Shown here piece after piece: positions 26,391 through 35,127 of a DNA stretch of 64,000 nucleotides. The stretch covers positions 1-64,000 of the forward strand of contig CAUDCW010000001.1 in the NCBI GenBank assembly GCA_958448165.1. Direction: 5' to 3'. The DNA is from an uncultured Oscillospiraceae bacterium. Its GTDB lineage: Bacteria; Bacillota; Clostridia; Oscillospirales; Acutalibacteraceae. Numbering within the stretch: the first letter of the stretch is position 1; each line of letters begins with the position of its first letter. The notes below the pieces were generated by a model. That model did not search any database. It saw only the letters and a program-made list of their open reading frames with translations, and was not told the origin of the DNA. Made by a program: the position numbers and the translations under genes.

Positions 26391-28452
26391 AGATAACGCC
26401 TCCGCACAGAAGCTTTACATTATCGCTTTCGGACAAAATCTTTCCGTTTTCAGCCGTCAGCTTTATCATTTTTTCGCCCTTGTCTTGCTTTGAAATTCCG
26501 TCGTCGGTGTAAAGCTCATATTCTGCCTTTTTATCAATCCAGCCGAAAAGCTCAAGCTCGTCAAGGCTTAAATTCTCGGTGTTGGCTGACGGTCTGCACA
26601 GCGGAAGCAGAGTATTTTTCCTGACAAAAACGGGAACCTGATTCAGCGCAACCTCGATAAAATGATGGCCCTTGCAAAGCTTTGTGAGCGTATAGCTTTC
26701 AGCCGAATCAAACATCACAAGCAGCATATCCTCGGGCAGATATACATTTCTTCCGATTGCGTTCTGCTCATACACAGGGGCAATCATCGCTTCGTTGCCA
26801 AGCATAAGCTGATCCTCAACACTGCGTGCAAATTTGTCCTCGTGATAATCAAACGCAAGCGGTCTGAACATCATTTCAAAGCTGTCGTTCGCCTTGTTGA
26901 ATTCGCTGTAAAGATACGGAATCAGTCGGTAACGCAGTCTGATAATTTCTCTGAATTCCTCAACCTTTTCAAAGTTATAGCACTCCTGCGCTCTTGTGCC
27001 GAGAGCCGAGTGGTTTCTCATAAGCGGCGAGAAAATGCCGAGCGCAAGCCAGCGAAGCAGCAAATCTCTTGTGCAGTTGCCGCCAAAGCCGCCAAGGTCT
27101 GCACCTGTATATAAAAATCCGCACATATTAAGCGACGGCAGCATCTTGAGATTCAACAGAATGTGGCTCCACCACGACTGGTTATCTCCCATCCATATTC
27201 CGCCGTAGCGGTGCATACCGATATATGAGGCACGGGAAAACAGCAGAGTTCTCTTGTTCGGTCTTATCTCGTCAAGCGCCTGTGATGCTGACTTTGTCAT
27301 ATTGTAGCCGAACAGATTATGCACCTTATAGTGACAAACCTTTTTGCCGTCCATATCGTGGTACATCGCCTTATAATCATCCATACTGTTAGAGAGCCTT
27401 GCAAAGGAGTCACGCAGATCAAAGAAATTATTGATATCTATATCTTTTCCCTTTTGGTTTTCAACATACTCCCATGCGCTGTCAAGACCTTTTTCGGAAT
27501 AGAAAATCGCAGGCTCGTTCATATCGTTCCAGAATCCGTCAATGCCCATATCGGTAAGACGCTTGTACTTCATACCAAACCAGCGGCGAGCGTCGCTGTT
27601 CAGAAAATCGGGGAACATCGTTTTGCCCGGCCACACAGCCGTAACATAGTTTTCACCGTTTTCATCCTTGCAGAAATAGCCTTTCTCTACTCCCTCTTCA
27701 TAAACGTCGTACCCGTCCTCAATCTTGACTCCTGCGTCAATTATCGGAACAAGGTGAATTCCCTGCTCTTTAAGCTCGACCGCAAGCGCAGGAAGATCGG
27801 AGAATTTTTTGCCGTCCACCGTAAAATCCTTGAAATCCTGCATATAATCAATATCGAGATAAATTGAATCAATCGGAATTTCGGCGTCCTTGTAGCCCTT
27901 TGCAACTGCTCTCACACTCTCCTCGTCGGGATAGCTCCAGCGGCACTGCTGATAGCCGAAAGCCCACAGCGGCGGTATATAGCTTTTGCCGATCATTTTG
28001 CGGAACTGCCTTACAATATCCTTTATCGACTCTCCCGTTATCTCATAAAAATAAAGATTATCGTCCTCGGCTGTTATCGTCAGCGTGTCAAAGCTTTCGG
28101 CGCAGACGTCAAAATCGACCCTTCCGGGTATGTCAACAAACACGCCGAACGGCTTTTCCTCATCGACAACAATAAAATTATGCGCACCGTAAAGCGACTT
28201 TTTATCCTCGGAGTGAATCGGGTCGTCCGAGCAGAAGCTCTCATAACGCCAGCCTCTTTTGTTGATTCCTCTTATGCTTTCGCCCAGTCCGTACACGGCA
28301 ACACCCTGCGGAAGCGTTCTGCTGAAGCTTAGCGCACAGCTTTGCTCAAGCTCAAAAAACTGCAGTTCGCCGTCTGCCTTGTCCTGCACAGCGTCAAAAT
28401 CAACCACAGCTCCCGTTTCTATCGGCTCGCCGAATTTGTACCTAAAAATCAT
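26383..28452 (-). CDS. Glycoside hydrolase family 31 alpha-glucosidase
   Basis: The 689-residue protein has the GH31 layout: an N-terminal beta-sandwich (YGLGESIRGINKRG), a TIM barrel with PPLWAFGYQQCRWSYP, nucleophile in FWNDMNEPAIF (about 365-375), and the acid/base region IWMGDNQSWW (about 463). No signal peptide, so it acts in the cytoplasm, likely releasing glucose from short alpha-glucans. This complements MalQ-GlgP elsewhere in the window. It is transcribed with trhA and divergent from degV. Confidence 0.93.
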   Translation of the reverse strand: MIFRYKFGEPIETGAVVDFDAVQDKADGELQFFELEQSCALSFSRTLPQGVAVYGLGESIRGINKRGWRYESFCSDDPIHSEDKKSLYGAHNFIVVDEEKPFGVFVDIPGRVDFDVCAESFDTLTITAEDDNLYFYEITGESIKDIVRQFRKMIGKSYIPPLWAFGYQQCRWSYPDEESVRAVAKGYKDAEIPIDSIYLDIDYMQDFKDFTVDGKKFSDLPALAVELKEQGIHLVPIIDAGVKIEDGYDVYEEGVEKGYFCKDENGENYVTAVWPGKTMFPDFLNSDARRWFGMKYKRLTDMGIDGFWNDMNEPAIFYSEKGLDSAWEYVENQKGKDIDINNFFDLRDSFARLSNSMDDYKAMYHDMDGKKVCHYKVHNLFGYNMTKSASQALDEIRPNKRTLLFSRASYIGMHRYGGIWMGDNQSWWSHILLNLKMLPSLNMCGFLYTGADLGGFGGNCTRDLLLRWLALGIFSPLMRNHSALGTRAQECYNFEKVEEFREIIRLRYRLIPYLYSEFNKANDSFEMMFRPLAFDYHEDKFARSVEDQLMLGNEAMIAPVYEQNAIGRNVYLPEDMLLVMFDSAESYTLTKLCKGHHFIEVALNQVPVFVRKNTLLPLCRPSANTENLSLDELELFGWIDKKAEYELYTDDGISKQDKGEKMIKLTAENGKILSESDNVKLLCGGVIFD

Positions 28453-28471
28453 AAATTATCAGCTCTCTTTC

Positions 28472-28543
28472 TTGCCATCTTGTGCAAAATGTAATATAAT
28501 AAGAATATGCTAAACACTCATTAACTTTTTTCTTGTGTTTAGC
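28472..28543 (+). promoter_or_regulatory. degV promoter and leader hairpin
   Basis: TTGCCA (28472-28477), 17 bases, TATAAT (28495-28500). Transcription would begin near 28507, directly before a nine-base hairpin GCTAAACAC / GTGTTTAGC (28509-28543). The leader to the degV ATG is about 110 bases; the rest is AT-rich. Confidence 0.65.
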
Positions 28544-28616
28544 GTTCTACAACTTAATTATACATACCACAGCGAAAAATACAATTAACAATATATTAAT
28601 TAAAGGAGATTTCAAG

Positions 28617-29471
28617 ATGGCAAAAAAAGTTATTGTCACGGCGGACAGCACCTGTGATTTGAACGACGAGCTTAAAAATCGCTACGGCATACACACAATT
28701 CCCCTGCACATAACAATGAACGACAAATGCTGTGAGGATATGATCAACATCACACCCGACGATATCTATGACAATTTTTACAAAACGGGCTCCCTGCCGA
28801 AAACATCGGCAATCAGCATCGGCGAGTATATGAGCTTTTTCAGACCATTTACAGAGCAGGGCTTTGAGGTTGTTCACATCAACATCGGCGGTGCGCTTTC
28901 CTCATCGGCACAAAACGCCGCTTCCGCTGCAAAGGAGCTTTCGGGCGTTTACGCCGTTGACAGCTGCAATCTTTCAAGCGCAACAGGGCATCTTGTTATC
29001 GAGGCAGCAAATCTTGCACAGCAGGGCTTAACCGGCAAGGAAATTGCCGCAAAGGTCAGCGCACTGAGGTCAAAAACGCACGCAAGCTTTATTATAGATA
29101 AGCTCAACTTCCTGCGTGCAGGCGGCAGATGCTCAACGCTCGCAATGCTCGGCGCAAATCTGCTCAACTTAAAGCCGTGTATCGAGGTTGACAACAAGGA
29201 CGGCTCAATGACTGTCGGCAAAAAATACAGAGGCAAGCTTGACCGTGTGCTTGCGCAGTATGTTGACGAGCGTCTGGGACAGTATGATAATATCAGAAAA
29301 GACAGAATATTCATCACTCATTCGGGCATAAGCCGTGATATTGAGCAGGCTGTTTATGAGCAGATAAAGAGCAGAAATTATTTTGATGAAATTTATATCA
29401 CAAAGGCTAGCTGCACCATATCGTCGCACTGCGGCCCGAATACGCTTGGGATTCTGTTTATGACAGAATAA
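28617..29471 (+). CDS. DegV-family fatty-acid-binding protein
   Basis: The 284-residue protein starts MAKKVIVTADSTCDLNDEL, with LPKTSAISIGEY (about 62-73), GGALSSSAQNA, and the C-terminal HCGPNTLGILF. These are DegV features; the family binds a fatty acid and includes FakB, which presents it to the FakA kinase. No FakA is in the window. AAAGGAG precedes the chosen ATG; a 28-codon longer frame reads through the leader and is unlikely. Confidence 0.93.
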   Translation: MAKKVIVTADSTCDLNDELKNRYGIHTIPLHITMNDKCCEDMINITPDDIYDNFYKTGSLPKTSAISIGEYMSFFRPFTEQGFEVVHINIGGALSSSAQNAASAAKELSGVYAVDSCNLSSATGHLVIEAANLAQQGLTGKEIAAKVSALRSKTHASFIIDKLNFLRAGGRCSTLAMLGANLLNLKPCIEVDNKDGSMTVGKKYRGKLDRVLAQYVDERLGQYDNIRKDRIFITHSGISRDIEQAVYEQIKSRNYFDEIYITKASCTISSHCGPNTLGILFMTE

Positions 29472-29664
29472 TTACGATTTGTATATTATTACAATAAGTA
29501 TTTACTGTATTTTGTATTGTCTTACAATTTGTATTATCAAAACTTGTATCCGGCGGTGTTAAGCTTTTCACTTTAGCATCGTTAAGCAATTATTAATAGC
29601 AATCGCTTAATTAATTAATTATTTACTACAGGTATAATTATACATTTTGTACTCAGCATTATTT

Positions 29665-29690
29665 ACCATTTGTAAATTATTACATTTGGT
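29665..29690. promoter_or_regulatory. 26-base imperfect dyad upstream of hinT
   Basis: ACCANNTGTAA and TTACANNTGGT form a symmetric operator-like site about 54 bases before the HIT gene. A possible TATAAT lies at 29633-29638. The 270 bases between degV and the HIT gene are very AT-rich, with repeats of ATTTGTA and TTACAAT. Confidence 0.4.
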
Positions 29691-29700
29691 ATATCACATA

Positions 29701-29715
29701 GTCCGTATAACGGAC
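29701..29715. promoter_or_regulatory. GTCCGT/ACGGAC palindrome before hinT
   Basis: GTCCGTATAACGGAC, a perfect six-base dyad with three-base centre, 28 bases before the HIT gene start. It could be an operator or a 5' leader hairpin. Confidence 0.35.
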
Positions 29716-29743
29716 AAATTTTATATTTCCGGAGATGTTAAAA

Positions 29744-30082
29744 ATGGATTGTATTTTCTGCAAAATTGCAAACGGAGAAATTCCGTCTAAAAAGGTTTAT
29801 GAGGACGATAAGTGTCTTGCCTTTTACGACCTGAACCCACAGGCACCCGTTCACGTTCTGTTTGTTCCAAAGCAGCACATCTGCTGTGTAAACGAAATCA
29901 GCGAGGACAACGCAGACGTTGTAGCACATATCTTTACGGTTATCCCAAAGGTTGCAAAAGAGCTTGGTCTTGAAAACGGCTACCGCATCATCAACAACTG
30001 CGGCAAGGACGCCGGTCAGACAGTTATGCACCTGCATTTTCACCTGCTCGGCGGCATGACAATGGGCGAAAAGATTTTATGA
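29744..30082 (+). CDS. hinT: HIT-family nucleotide hydrolase (HinT-like)
   Basis: The 112-residue protein starts MDCIFCKIANGEIPSKKVYED and has the histidine triad MHLHFHLLGG (about 96-105). HinT-type enzymes hydrolyse nucleoside phosphoramidates such as acyl-AMP leakage products. CCGGAG lies nine bases before the chosen ATG and abuts an earlier ATG three codons upstream, which I therefore rejected. Confidence 0.95.
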   Translation: MDCIFCKIANGEIPSKKVYEDDKCLAFYDLNPQAPVHVLFVPKQHICCVNEISEDNADVVAHIFTVIPKVAKELGLENGYRIINNCGKDAGQTVMHLHFHLLGGMTMGEKIL

Positions 30083-30144
30083 ATTAAAAGGCTTGTCGGC
30101 AAACTGACACGCCTTGGCAGATAAAACAGGAAAGAGTGATTTTT

Positions 30145-32298
30145 GTGAAAAGACCGCTGACTGTTTCGGGGTTTGCATTCGGTGCAGGCGCTTTTGCGGC
30201 ATCTTTGTTCAACATAAAAATTACTCTTTTTCTTTGTGCGCTGTGCGCCACTGCCTTTGTTTTAACCCTTGCCGTCAGCCGTCTGCGAAAAGCTGTATTA
30301 TCTGTATCGCTGATTTTTCTTGCCGTCGGTATGCTTCTGAGCGGAATAAAGCTTTACGGCTTTCAGGACATCTCTCAAACCCTTATGCTGAATCCGCAGG
30401 TAAAAAACGCCGTATTCACCGCGCAGGAGCGGCTTGGCGCAACAAGGACAACAGGACAGCTTGAACTTGACAACGGGCAAAAGGTCACGGTGCTTTTAAG
30501 CGGAACAAATACTGAGCCGCATAAGGTCTATACTGTCAGCGGCACATTTGAGGAAATAAGCGGAGAATACAAAAATCACTGCTATTCAGACGGAGCGGTG
30601 CTTGAGCTTGCCGCTGACGAAATCACCGACACCGGCAAAAGCGGCGGCAGCCTGCTCTTTTCAACAGCATATAAAATCCGCAATGCCTGCTCCGACAAGC
30701 TGTACGCCTGTCTGCCGCAAAAAGAGGCTTCGGTTATCGACGCTCTTCTGCTCGGCAACAAATCAAGCCTTGACAGCTCGCTTAAAAGTGCTTTCAGCAC
30801 AAGCGGAGCGGCGCATATTGCCGTTGTGTCGGGTATGCACCTTGCGGTCATATCAACATTTGCATATTCACTGCTTCATTTTTTCACGGGTAAGCGACGG
30901 TTCTCGGGCATAGTTTCCATTGCCGCCGTGATATGCTTTATGCTCATTACAGGCTTTACTCTGTCGGTTATCCGTGCAGGAATAATGTGCATTGTTATGC
31001 TGTCGGGAAGTCTGTTTTCACGCCGCGGCGACTCGCTCAACAGCCTTGGCTTTGCCGTTTTGCTGATAACTTTTATCAATCCGCTGTCGGTGCTTGACGT
31101 CGGCTTTCAGCTCTCTGTTTTTGCAACACTCGGCATCATCACACTTGTACCGTACCTTGTTCACGCCTGCAAACGGTATTTCAAGAGCAGGCTTGCGGAG
31201 AACCTGCTAATAACGCCGGTTGCAATGTCGCTGTCGGCGTGTATGGCAACCGCACCGATAATTGCGCTCAATTATAAATACATAGGAATTTATTTCATAT
31301 TGACAAATCTTCTGCTCACCGTCGCCGTTGTGCTGCTGCTCTGTTTTTCACTGCTGTTTGTCATTTTCTCATTTATTCCGCTTTGCGGCTTTTTGTCCTC
31401 TCCACTAGGCTTGATATCGGGCTTGCTTGCAAAATATATATCCTTTGTTGTAACCGGTATTTCATCACTGCCATATGCAAGAGTTGATTTTGAATTGCCG
31501 CACATCGAAATAATCGTCGGTGTGCTTGTGTGCGCCTGCGCCATTGCAATACTGATAAAACGCACAACTCGCCGTGCTTTTGTTTCGGGCGTATGCGCAA
31601 TTCTTGTATTCAGCCTTATATTATCCATCTATTCGGTCATAAACGCAGACAGCGCAACGCTGACGCTTATAAGCACGGGAAAAGGTATCACGGCAACGGT
31701 GCAGAAAAACGGCGAAAGTGCGGTGATATCCTGCGGCGGCACATCGGGCAGATATAAGGTTCAGCAACACCTGACAGACAGCGGCAATACAAACATTCTG
31801 ACCGTCAAGGGTGGAACAAAGGAGAGCGGCGGACTCTTCTCGGCTGTCAGAAGCTCCACCTTGAGCGAGCTCTATCTTTTGCAGGACGCACCCTCAAACA
31901 AGCGCATCACAAGCACATTTGACAGCAACGCAAGTCTTTATTGCGACACAACGCAGATACGGCTGTGGGACAAATACACACTTTTGCTTATCCCTATCAA
32001 AAATTCAACTGCGGCGGTGATTGAGCTTTCGCATGGGTATATTCTTATACTTCCGAATCCTGAATATGCCGACAATCTGCCCGGTGAATATAAAAATCCT
32101 GCGTTGCTGATAACAACAAAGCCGCTTGACAATTCACAGCTGCACGCAGATAATACTGTTATCGCTTGCAACAAAACGGACGACAGCAAATATGACGTTC
32201 AGGGGATTTTCGGCGGCGATACACTGTCACTTTACCAATACGGAAAAATAAGCATTAGCTTTGACGATAAGATTAACAGTATAAAAAGAGGCGAATAA
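30145..32298 (+). CDS. comEC: ComEC/Rec2 competence channel with degenerate C-terminal domain
   Basis: The roughly 717-residue membrane protein has an N-terminal soluble domain with OB-like strands (about 80-190), the competence domain with AHIAVVSGMHLAVIS (about 229) and many membrane helices, and a C-terminal metallo-beta-lactamase-like domain from about residue 505. In the last, ISCGG stands where IDTG is usual and LTVKGGTKESGG where the HxDxDH motif is usual, so metal ligands seem lost. ComEC passes single-stranded DNA through the membrane. The start is a GTG ten bases after AGGAAAG; a GTG nine bases earlier is possible. The holA gene follows one base after the stop. Confidence 0.88.
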   Translation: MKRPLTVSGFAFGAGAFAASLFNIKITLFLCALCATAFVLTLAVSRLRKAVLSVSLIFLAVGMLLSGIKLYGFQDISQTLMLNPQVKNAVFTAQERLGATRTTGQLELDNGQKVTVLLSGTNTEPHKVYTVSGTFEEISGEYKNHCYSDGAVLELAADEITDTGKSGGSLLFSTAYKIRNACSDKLYACLPQKEASVIDALLLGNKSSLDSSLKSAFSTSGAAHIAVVSGMHLAVISTFAYSLLHFFTGKRRFSGIVSIAAVICFMLITGFTLSVIRAGIMCIVMLSGSLFSRRGDSLNSLGFAVLLITFINPLSVLDVGFQLSVFATLGIITLVPYLVHACKRYFKSRLAENLLITPVAMSLSACMATAPIIALNYKYIGIYFILTNLLLTVAVVLLLCFSLLFVIFSFIPLCGFLSSPLGLISGLLAKYISFVVTGISSLPYARVDFELPHIEIIVGVLVCACAIAILIKRTTRRAFVSGVCAILVFSLILSIYSVINADSATLTLISTGKGITATVQKNGESAVISCGGTSGRYKVQQHLTDSGNTNILTVKGGTKESGGLFSAVRSSTLSELYLLQDAPSNKRITSTFDSNASLYCDTTQIRLWDKYTLLLIPIKNSTAAVIELSHGYILILPNPEYADNLPGEYKNPALLITTKPLDNSQLHADNTVIACNKTDDSKYDVQGIFGGDTLSLYQYGKISISFDDKINSIKRGE

Positions 32299-32299
32299 A

Positions 32300-33346
32300 A
32301 TGGCAAAATTGAACGAGGCGGAATTCAAAGCAAGAATCAAATCGACAAATGACGACAACGTGTTTCTCCTTTACGGCGACGAAAAGGTTCAGATACGCCA
32401 CTATCTTGAAAAGCTCAGGGATAAAACTGTCGGCAAAACACCCGACGAATTCTGCTGCCGCACAATATCGCAGGACGACAGCCTGCAATCGCTTTCAGAC
32501 GCTGTCCTTGCCGCACCGTCATTTCTCGCCGATAAAATATTTGTTTCGGTCCTCGATGTTGACTTCACCCAGCTTTCCGACAGCGAAACAGAAGAGCTTG
32601 CAAATTTAATCACCGCAACTCCCCAAAGCACTGTGCTGGTGTTCGCTTATCCAACCTCTTCCCCATCGTTTGCAAAGGGCGGCAACAAGAAGCTGTTGAA
32701 CGTCGTCGACAAGTACGGAATCACCGTTAATTTTGAACAGCTCAACGAAACCGCTCTTGAAAAACAGCTTGTATATTGGGCAAAGCTTAGGGATGTCAAG
32801 CTTAACGAATATGACGCTGCAAGGATTGTTTCGTACTGCGGACGTGATTTAGCCCTGCTGAGAAACGAGCTTGACAAGCTCTGCGCCTATAGGGAACACG
32901 GAGAAATAACGAGGGACGACATCGAAAAATTTGTCACCAAAAATCTTGAGGCAAGAATTTTTGACATAGCATCCTACATCATCAACGGCAACCCCGACAA
33001 GGCTGTTTCACAAATCAATATTCTTATCTCGCAAAAAGAATCGCCGCAGGGCATTATCGCCGTACTAAGCGGAGTTTACGTTGACATATACAGGGTCAAA
33101 GCCGCACTTGAAAGCGGCGAAAGCCTTGACGCACTTGCAAAAAAGCTTAACTACGGCAAGCGAAGCTTTGTACTGCAAAAGGCACAGCGAAACGGAAAAA
33201 AGCTCGGCGCAAAAGCGTTAAGATTAAGCATTGACGCAATAGCCGAAACAAACGCTCAGCTCAACAGCTCAAACGCAGACGGCAAAATTCTACTTGAAAA
33301 GCTTGTTGCAAAGCTGATGATGATTCGCTCTCAACAGCAAGCCTGA
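32300..33346 (+). CDS. holA: DNA polymerase III subunit delta
   Basis: The 348-residue protein matches HolA: VFLLYGDEKVQIRHYLEKL at the start (about 18-36), FVSVLDVDFTQL, and the AAA-like third domain with QESPQGIIAVLSGVYVDIYRVKAAL-type helices near 255. It opens the sliding clamp as part of the clamp loader. Its ATG lies one base after the comEC stop, with GAGG eight bases upstream within comEC. This comEC-holA order is widespread in Firmicutes. Confidence 0.93.
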   Translation: MAKLNEAEFKARIKSTNDDNVFLLYGDEKVQIRHYLEKLRDKTVGKTPDEFCCRTISQDDSLQSLSDAVLAAPSFLADKIFVSVLDVDFTQLSDSETEELANLITATPQSTVLVFAYPTSSPSFAKGGNKKLLNVVDKYGITVNFEQLNETALEKQLVYWAKLRDVKLNEYDAARIVSYCGRDLALLRNELDKLCAYREHGEITRDDIEKFVTKNLEARIFDIASYIINGNPDKAVSQINILISQKESPQGIIAVLSGVYVDIYRVKAALESGESLDALAKKLNYGKRSFVLQKAQRNGKKLGAKALRLSIDAIAETNAQLNSSNADGKILLEKLVAKLMMIRSQQQA

Positions 33347-33387
33347 GCAGACATAAAATAAAACTCAGTCAAGGAGCCCGTGAAAAA

Positions 33388-33975
33388 TTGATAAAAATTA
33401 AAGAAGCAGTAATAGTTGAAGGAAAATATGACAAAATAAAGCTTAGCGCCCTGATTGACTCACCGATAATAGAAACAAACGGATTCCGAATTTTCAAGGA
33501 CCGTGAAAAGGCGGCTCTGCTTAAAAAGCTTGCAAGCTCAAGAGGAATTATCATTCTTACCGACAGCGACTCGGCAGGCTTTGTAATACGCAGTCACATA
33601 AAAGGCATTGTTGGCTGCGGACGCGTTTTAAACGCCTATATTCCCGAAATACTGGGCAAGGAAAAAAGAAAAAGTCAGCCGTCAAAAGAAAACCTGCTCG
33701 GTGTTGAGGGCGTGGCTGACGAATATATATTAAATGCACTCAAAAAATGCGGCGCAACAATCCTTGACGGCTCGGACTGCCCGACAGGAAAACAGATAAC
33801 AAAAACCGACCTTTACAACGCCGGACTGTCGGGCAGAGATAACAGCGCACTTCTGCGGCAAAAGCTGCTCGAAAAGCTAAACCTGCCGAAATACATCACC
33901 GCAAAGGCACTGCCGGAGATTCTCAACTGCATATTAAGCTATGATGAGTTTGAAAAGCTCGTAAAATCTTTGTGA
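33388..33975 (+). CDS. rnmV: Ribonuclease M5-like TOPRIM protein
   Basis: The 195-residue protein has a TOPRIM domain: EAVIVEGKYDKIKLS (about 6-20), FKDREKAALLKKLA, and LTDSDSAGFVIR (about 57-68), with a C-terminal DUF4093-like part. RNase M5 trims 5S rRNA precursors in Firmicutes. It starts at TTG, 11 bases after AAGGAG; no ATG or GTG is available in frame. Downstream of comEC-holA and probably cotranscribed. Confidence 0.88.
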   Translation: MIKIKEAVIVEGKYDKIKLSALIDSPIIETNGFRIFKDREKAALLKKLASSRGIIILTDSDSAGFVIRSHIKGIVGCGRVLNAYIPEILGKEKRKSQPSKENLLGVEGVADEYILNALKKCGATILDGSDCPTGKQITKTDLYNAGLSGRDNSALLRQKLLEKLNLPKYITAKALPEILNCILSYDEFEKLVKSL

Positions 33976-33996
33976 GGTTTCACCATAAAATATATC

Positions 33997-34025
33997 TTGA
34001 TTTCACCTTATATCGGTGTTATAAT
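33997..34025 (+). promoter_or_regulatory. Rubrerythrin promoter
   Basis: TTGATT (33997-34002), 17 bases, TATAAT (34020-34025), with transcription expected near 34032. Confidence 0.8.
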
Positions 34026-34035
34026 TTAATAACAC

Positions 34036-34048
34036 AATAATCATTATT
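34036..34048. promoter_or_regulatory. PerR-box-like palindrome
   Basis: AATAATCATTATT is a perfect 6-1-6 dyad close to the PerR consensus TTATAATNATTATAA, sitting at the expected transcription start of rubrerythrin, a classic PerR target. No perR gene is in the window, and a Fur-type regulator is an alternative. Confidence 0.6.
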
Positions 34049-34069
34049 ATTTTTAAGGAGATGTTAATT

Positions 34070-34603
34070 ATGGAATTAAAAGGTTCAAAAACAGAGGCTA
34101 ATCTGATGACTGCTTTTTCGGGCGAATCACAGGCAAGAAACAAGTACACCTATTTTGCTTCCAAAGCAAAAAAAGAGGGTTATGTGCAGATTGCAAAGCT
34201 CTTTGAAGAAACAGCCAACAACGAAAAGGAACACGCAAAAATCTGGTTCAAGCTTTTGGACGGCATCGGCTCAACACCCGAAAACCTCGAGGCCGCCGCA
34301 CAGGGCGAAAACTATGAGTGGACAGATATGTATAAGACCTTTGCAGAAGAAGCAAGAGAAGAGGGCTTTGACCATATCGCTTATCTTTTTGAGAGCGTCG
34401 GCAAGATTGAAAAGGAACACGAGGAACGTTACCGTGCGCTTCTTGCAAATGTTAAAAACGGCGAGGTTTTCAAAAAGGGCAGCATCGTTGTCTGGGAATG
34501 CAGCAACTGCGGTCATATTGTAATCGGCGAGCAGGCTCCGCAGATGTGCCCTGTATGTGCTCATCCGCAGGCTTACTTCCAGATTAAGGCTAAGAATTAT
34601 TGA
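34070..34603 (+). CDS. rbr: Rubrerythrin (peroxide reductase)
   Basis: The 177-residue protein combines a ferritin-like di-iron domain (FSGESQARNKYTYFASKAKK, EETANNEKEHAKIW, GKIEKEHEERY with the conserved Glu/His ligands) with a C-terminal rubredoxin domain (CSNCGH and CPVC, about 143-165). It reduces hydrogen peroxide in anaerobes. AAGGAG lies nine bases before the chosen ATG and abuts an earlier one. A single-gene unit with its own promoter, operator and terminator. Confidence 0.96.
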   Translation: MELKGSKTEANLMTAFSGESQARNKYTYFASKAKKEGYVQIAKLFEETANNEKEHAKIWFKLLDGIGSTPENLEAAAQGENYEWTDMYKTFAEEAREEGFDHIAYLFESVGKIEKEHEERYRALLANVKNGEVFKKGSIVVWECSNCGHIVIGEQAPQMCPVCAHPQAYFQIKAKNY

Positions 34604-34640
34604 TATTTGATTTGCTTAAATTGCAACAAAATAATTAAAA

Positions 34641-34682
34641 AACTGCGGCAAGGCGAAAACCCGTTTTGCCGCAGTTCTTCTT
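34641..34682 (+). terminator. Terminator after rubrerythrin
   Basis: AACTGCGGCAA pairs with TTGCCGCAGTT (34666-34676), followed by CTTCTTTT. Confidence 0.85.
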
Positions 34683-34692
34683 TTGCTTAAAA

Positions 34693-34872
34693 TCACATAT
34701 TCTCGTCCCAGCCGTCTTCCTCGTCATCACAGTCATCATCCCATAACTCATCATCATAACCATAGTCAGCACTGCTCTTAAGCGCAAGCATATCATCATA
34801 AAAAAGCATATCTGCAGTTTCAGCGGTCCAGCGGGGCTTAACGTCTGTTATATAATCAAGCACTCTCTCCAT
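34693..34872 (-). CDS. Small, highly acidic protein of unknown function
   Basis: A 59-residue frame starts MERVLDYITDVKPRWTAE and ends in an Asp/Glu/Trp-rich tail (DDELWDDDCDDEEDGWDENM). GGGAGG stands seven bases before the ATG, strong evidence that it is translated. It lies alone between the rubrerythrin terminator and the divergent membrane-protein gene. The negative charge recalls nucleic-acid mimics or chaperone-binding tails, but I do not recognise it and claim no function. Confidence 0.7.
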   Translation of the reverse strand: MERVLDYITDVKPRWTAETADMLFYDDMLALKSSADYGYDDELWDDDCDDEEDGWDENM

Positions 34873-35127
34873 AATATATTCCTCCCATTGATTTTCTTAC
34901 ATAAGAAGTATATTATACGAAGATAAAGCTTAATCACAAATCCGGTAAAAATTATGTGAAATTATTTTGCTGTAATATGGTGAAGTCCGTTTTATCAGAC
35001 ACCTGTTTTTGTATAATTAAGATACAAAGTACCTGAATTGAAAAGCACAATCACAAATCCGATGTAATATTAATTCAGTCAGCACAGGCTCACGGTGGCA
35101 AAATCTGCAGAATAAAGGAGAATCACT

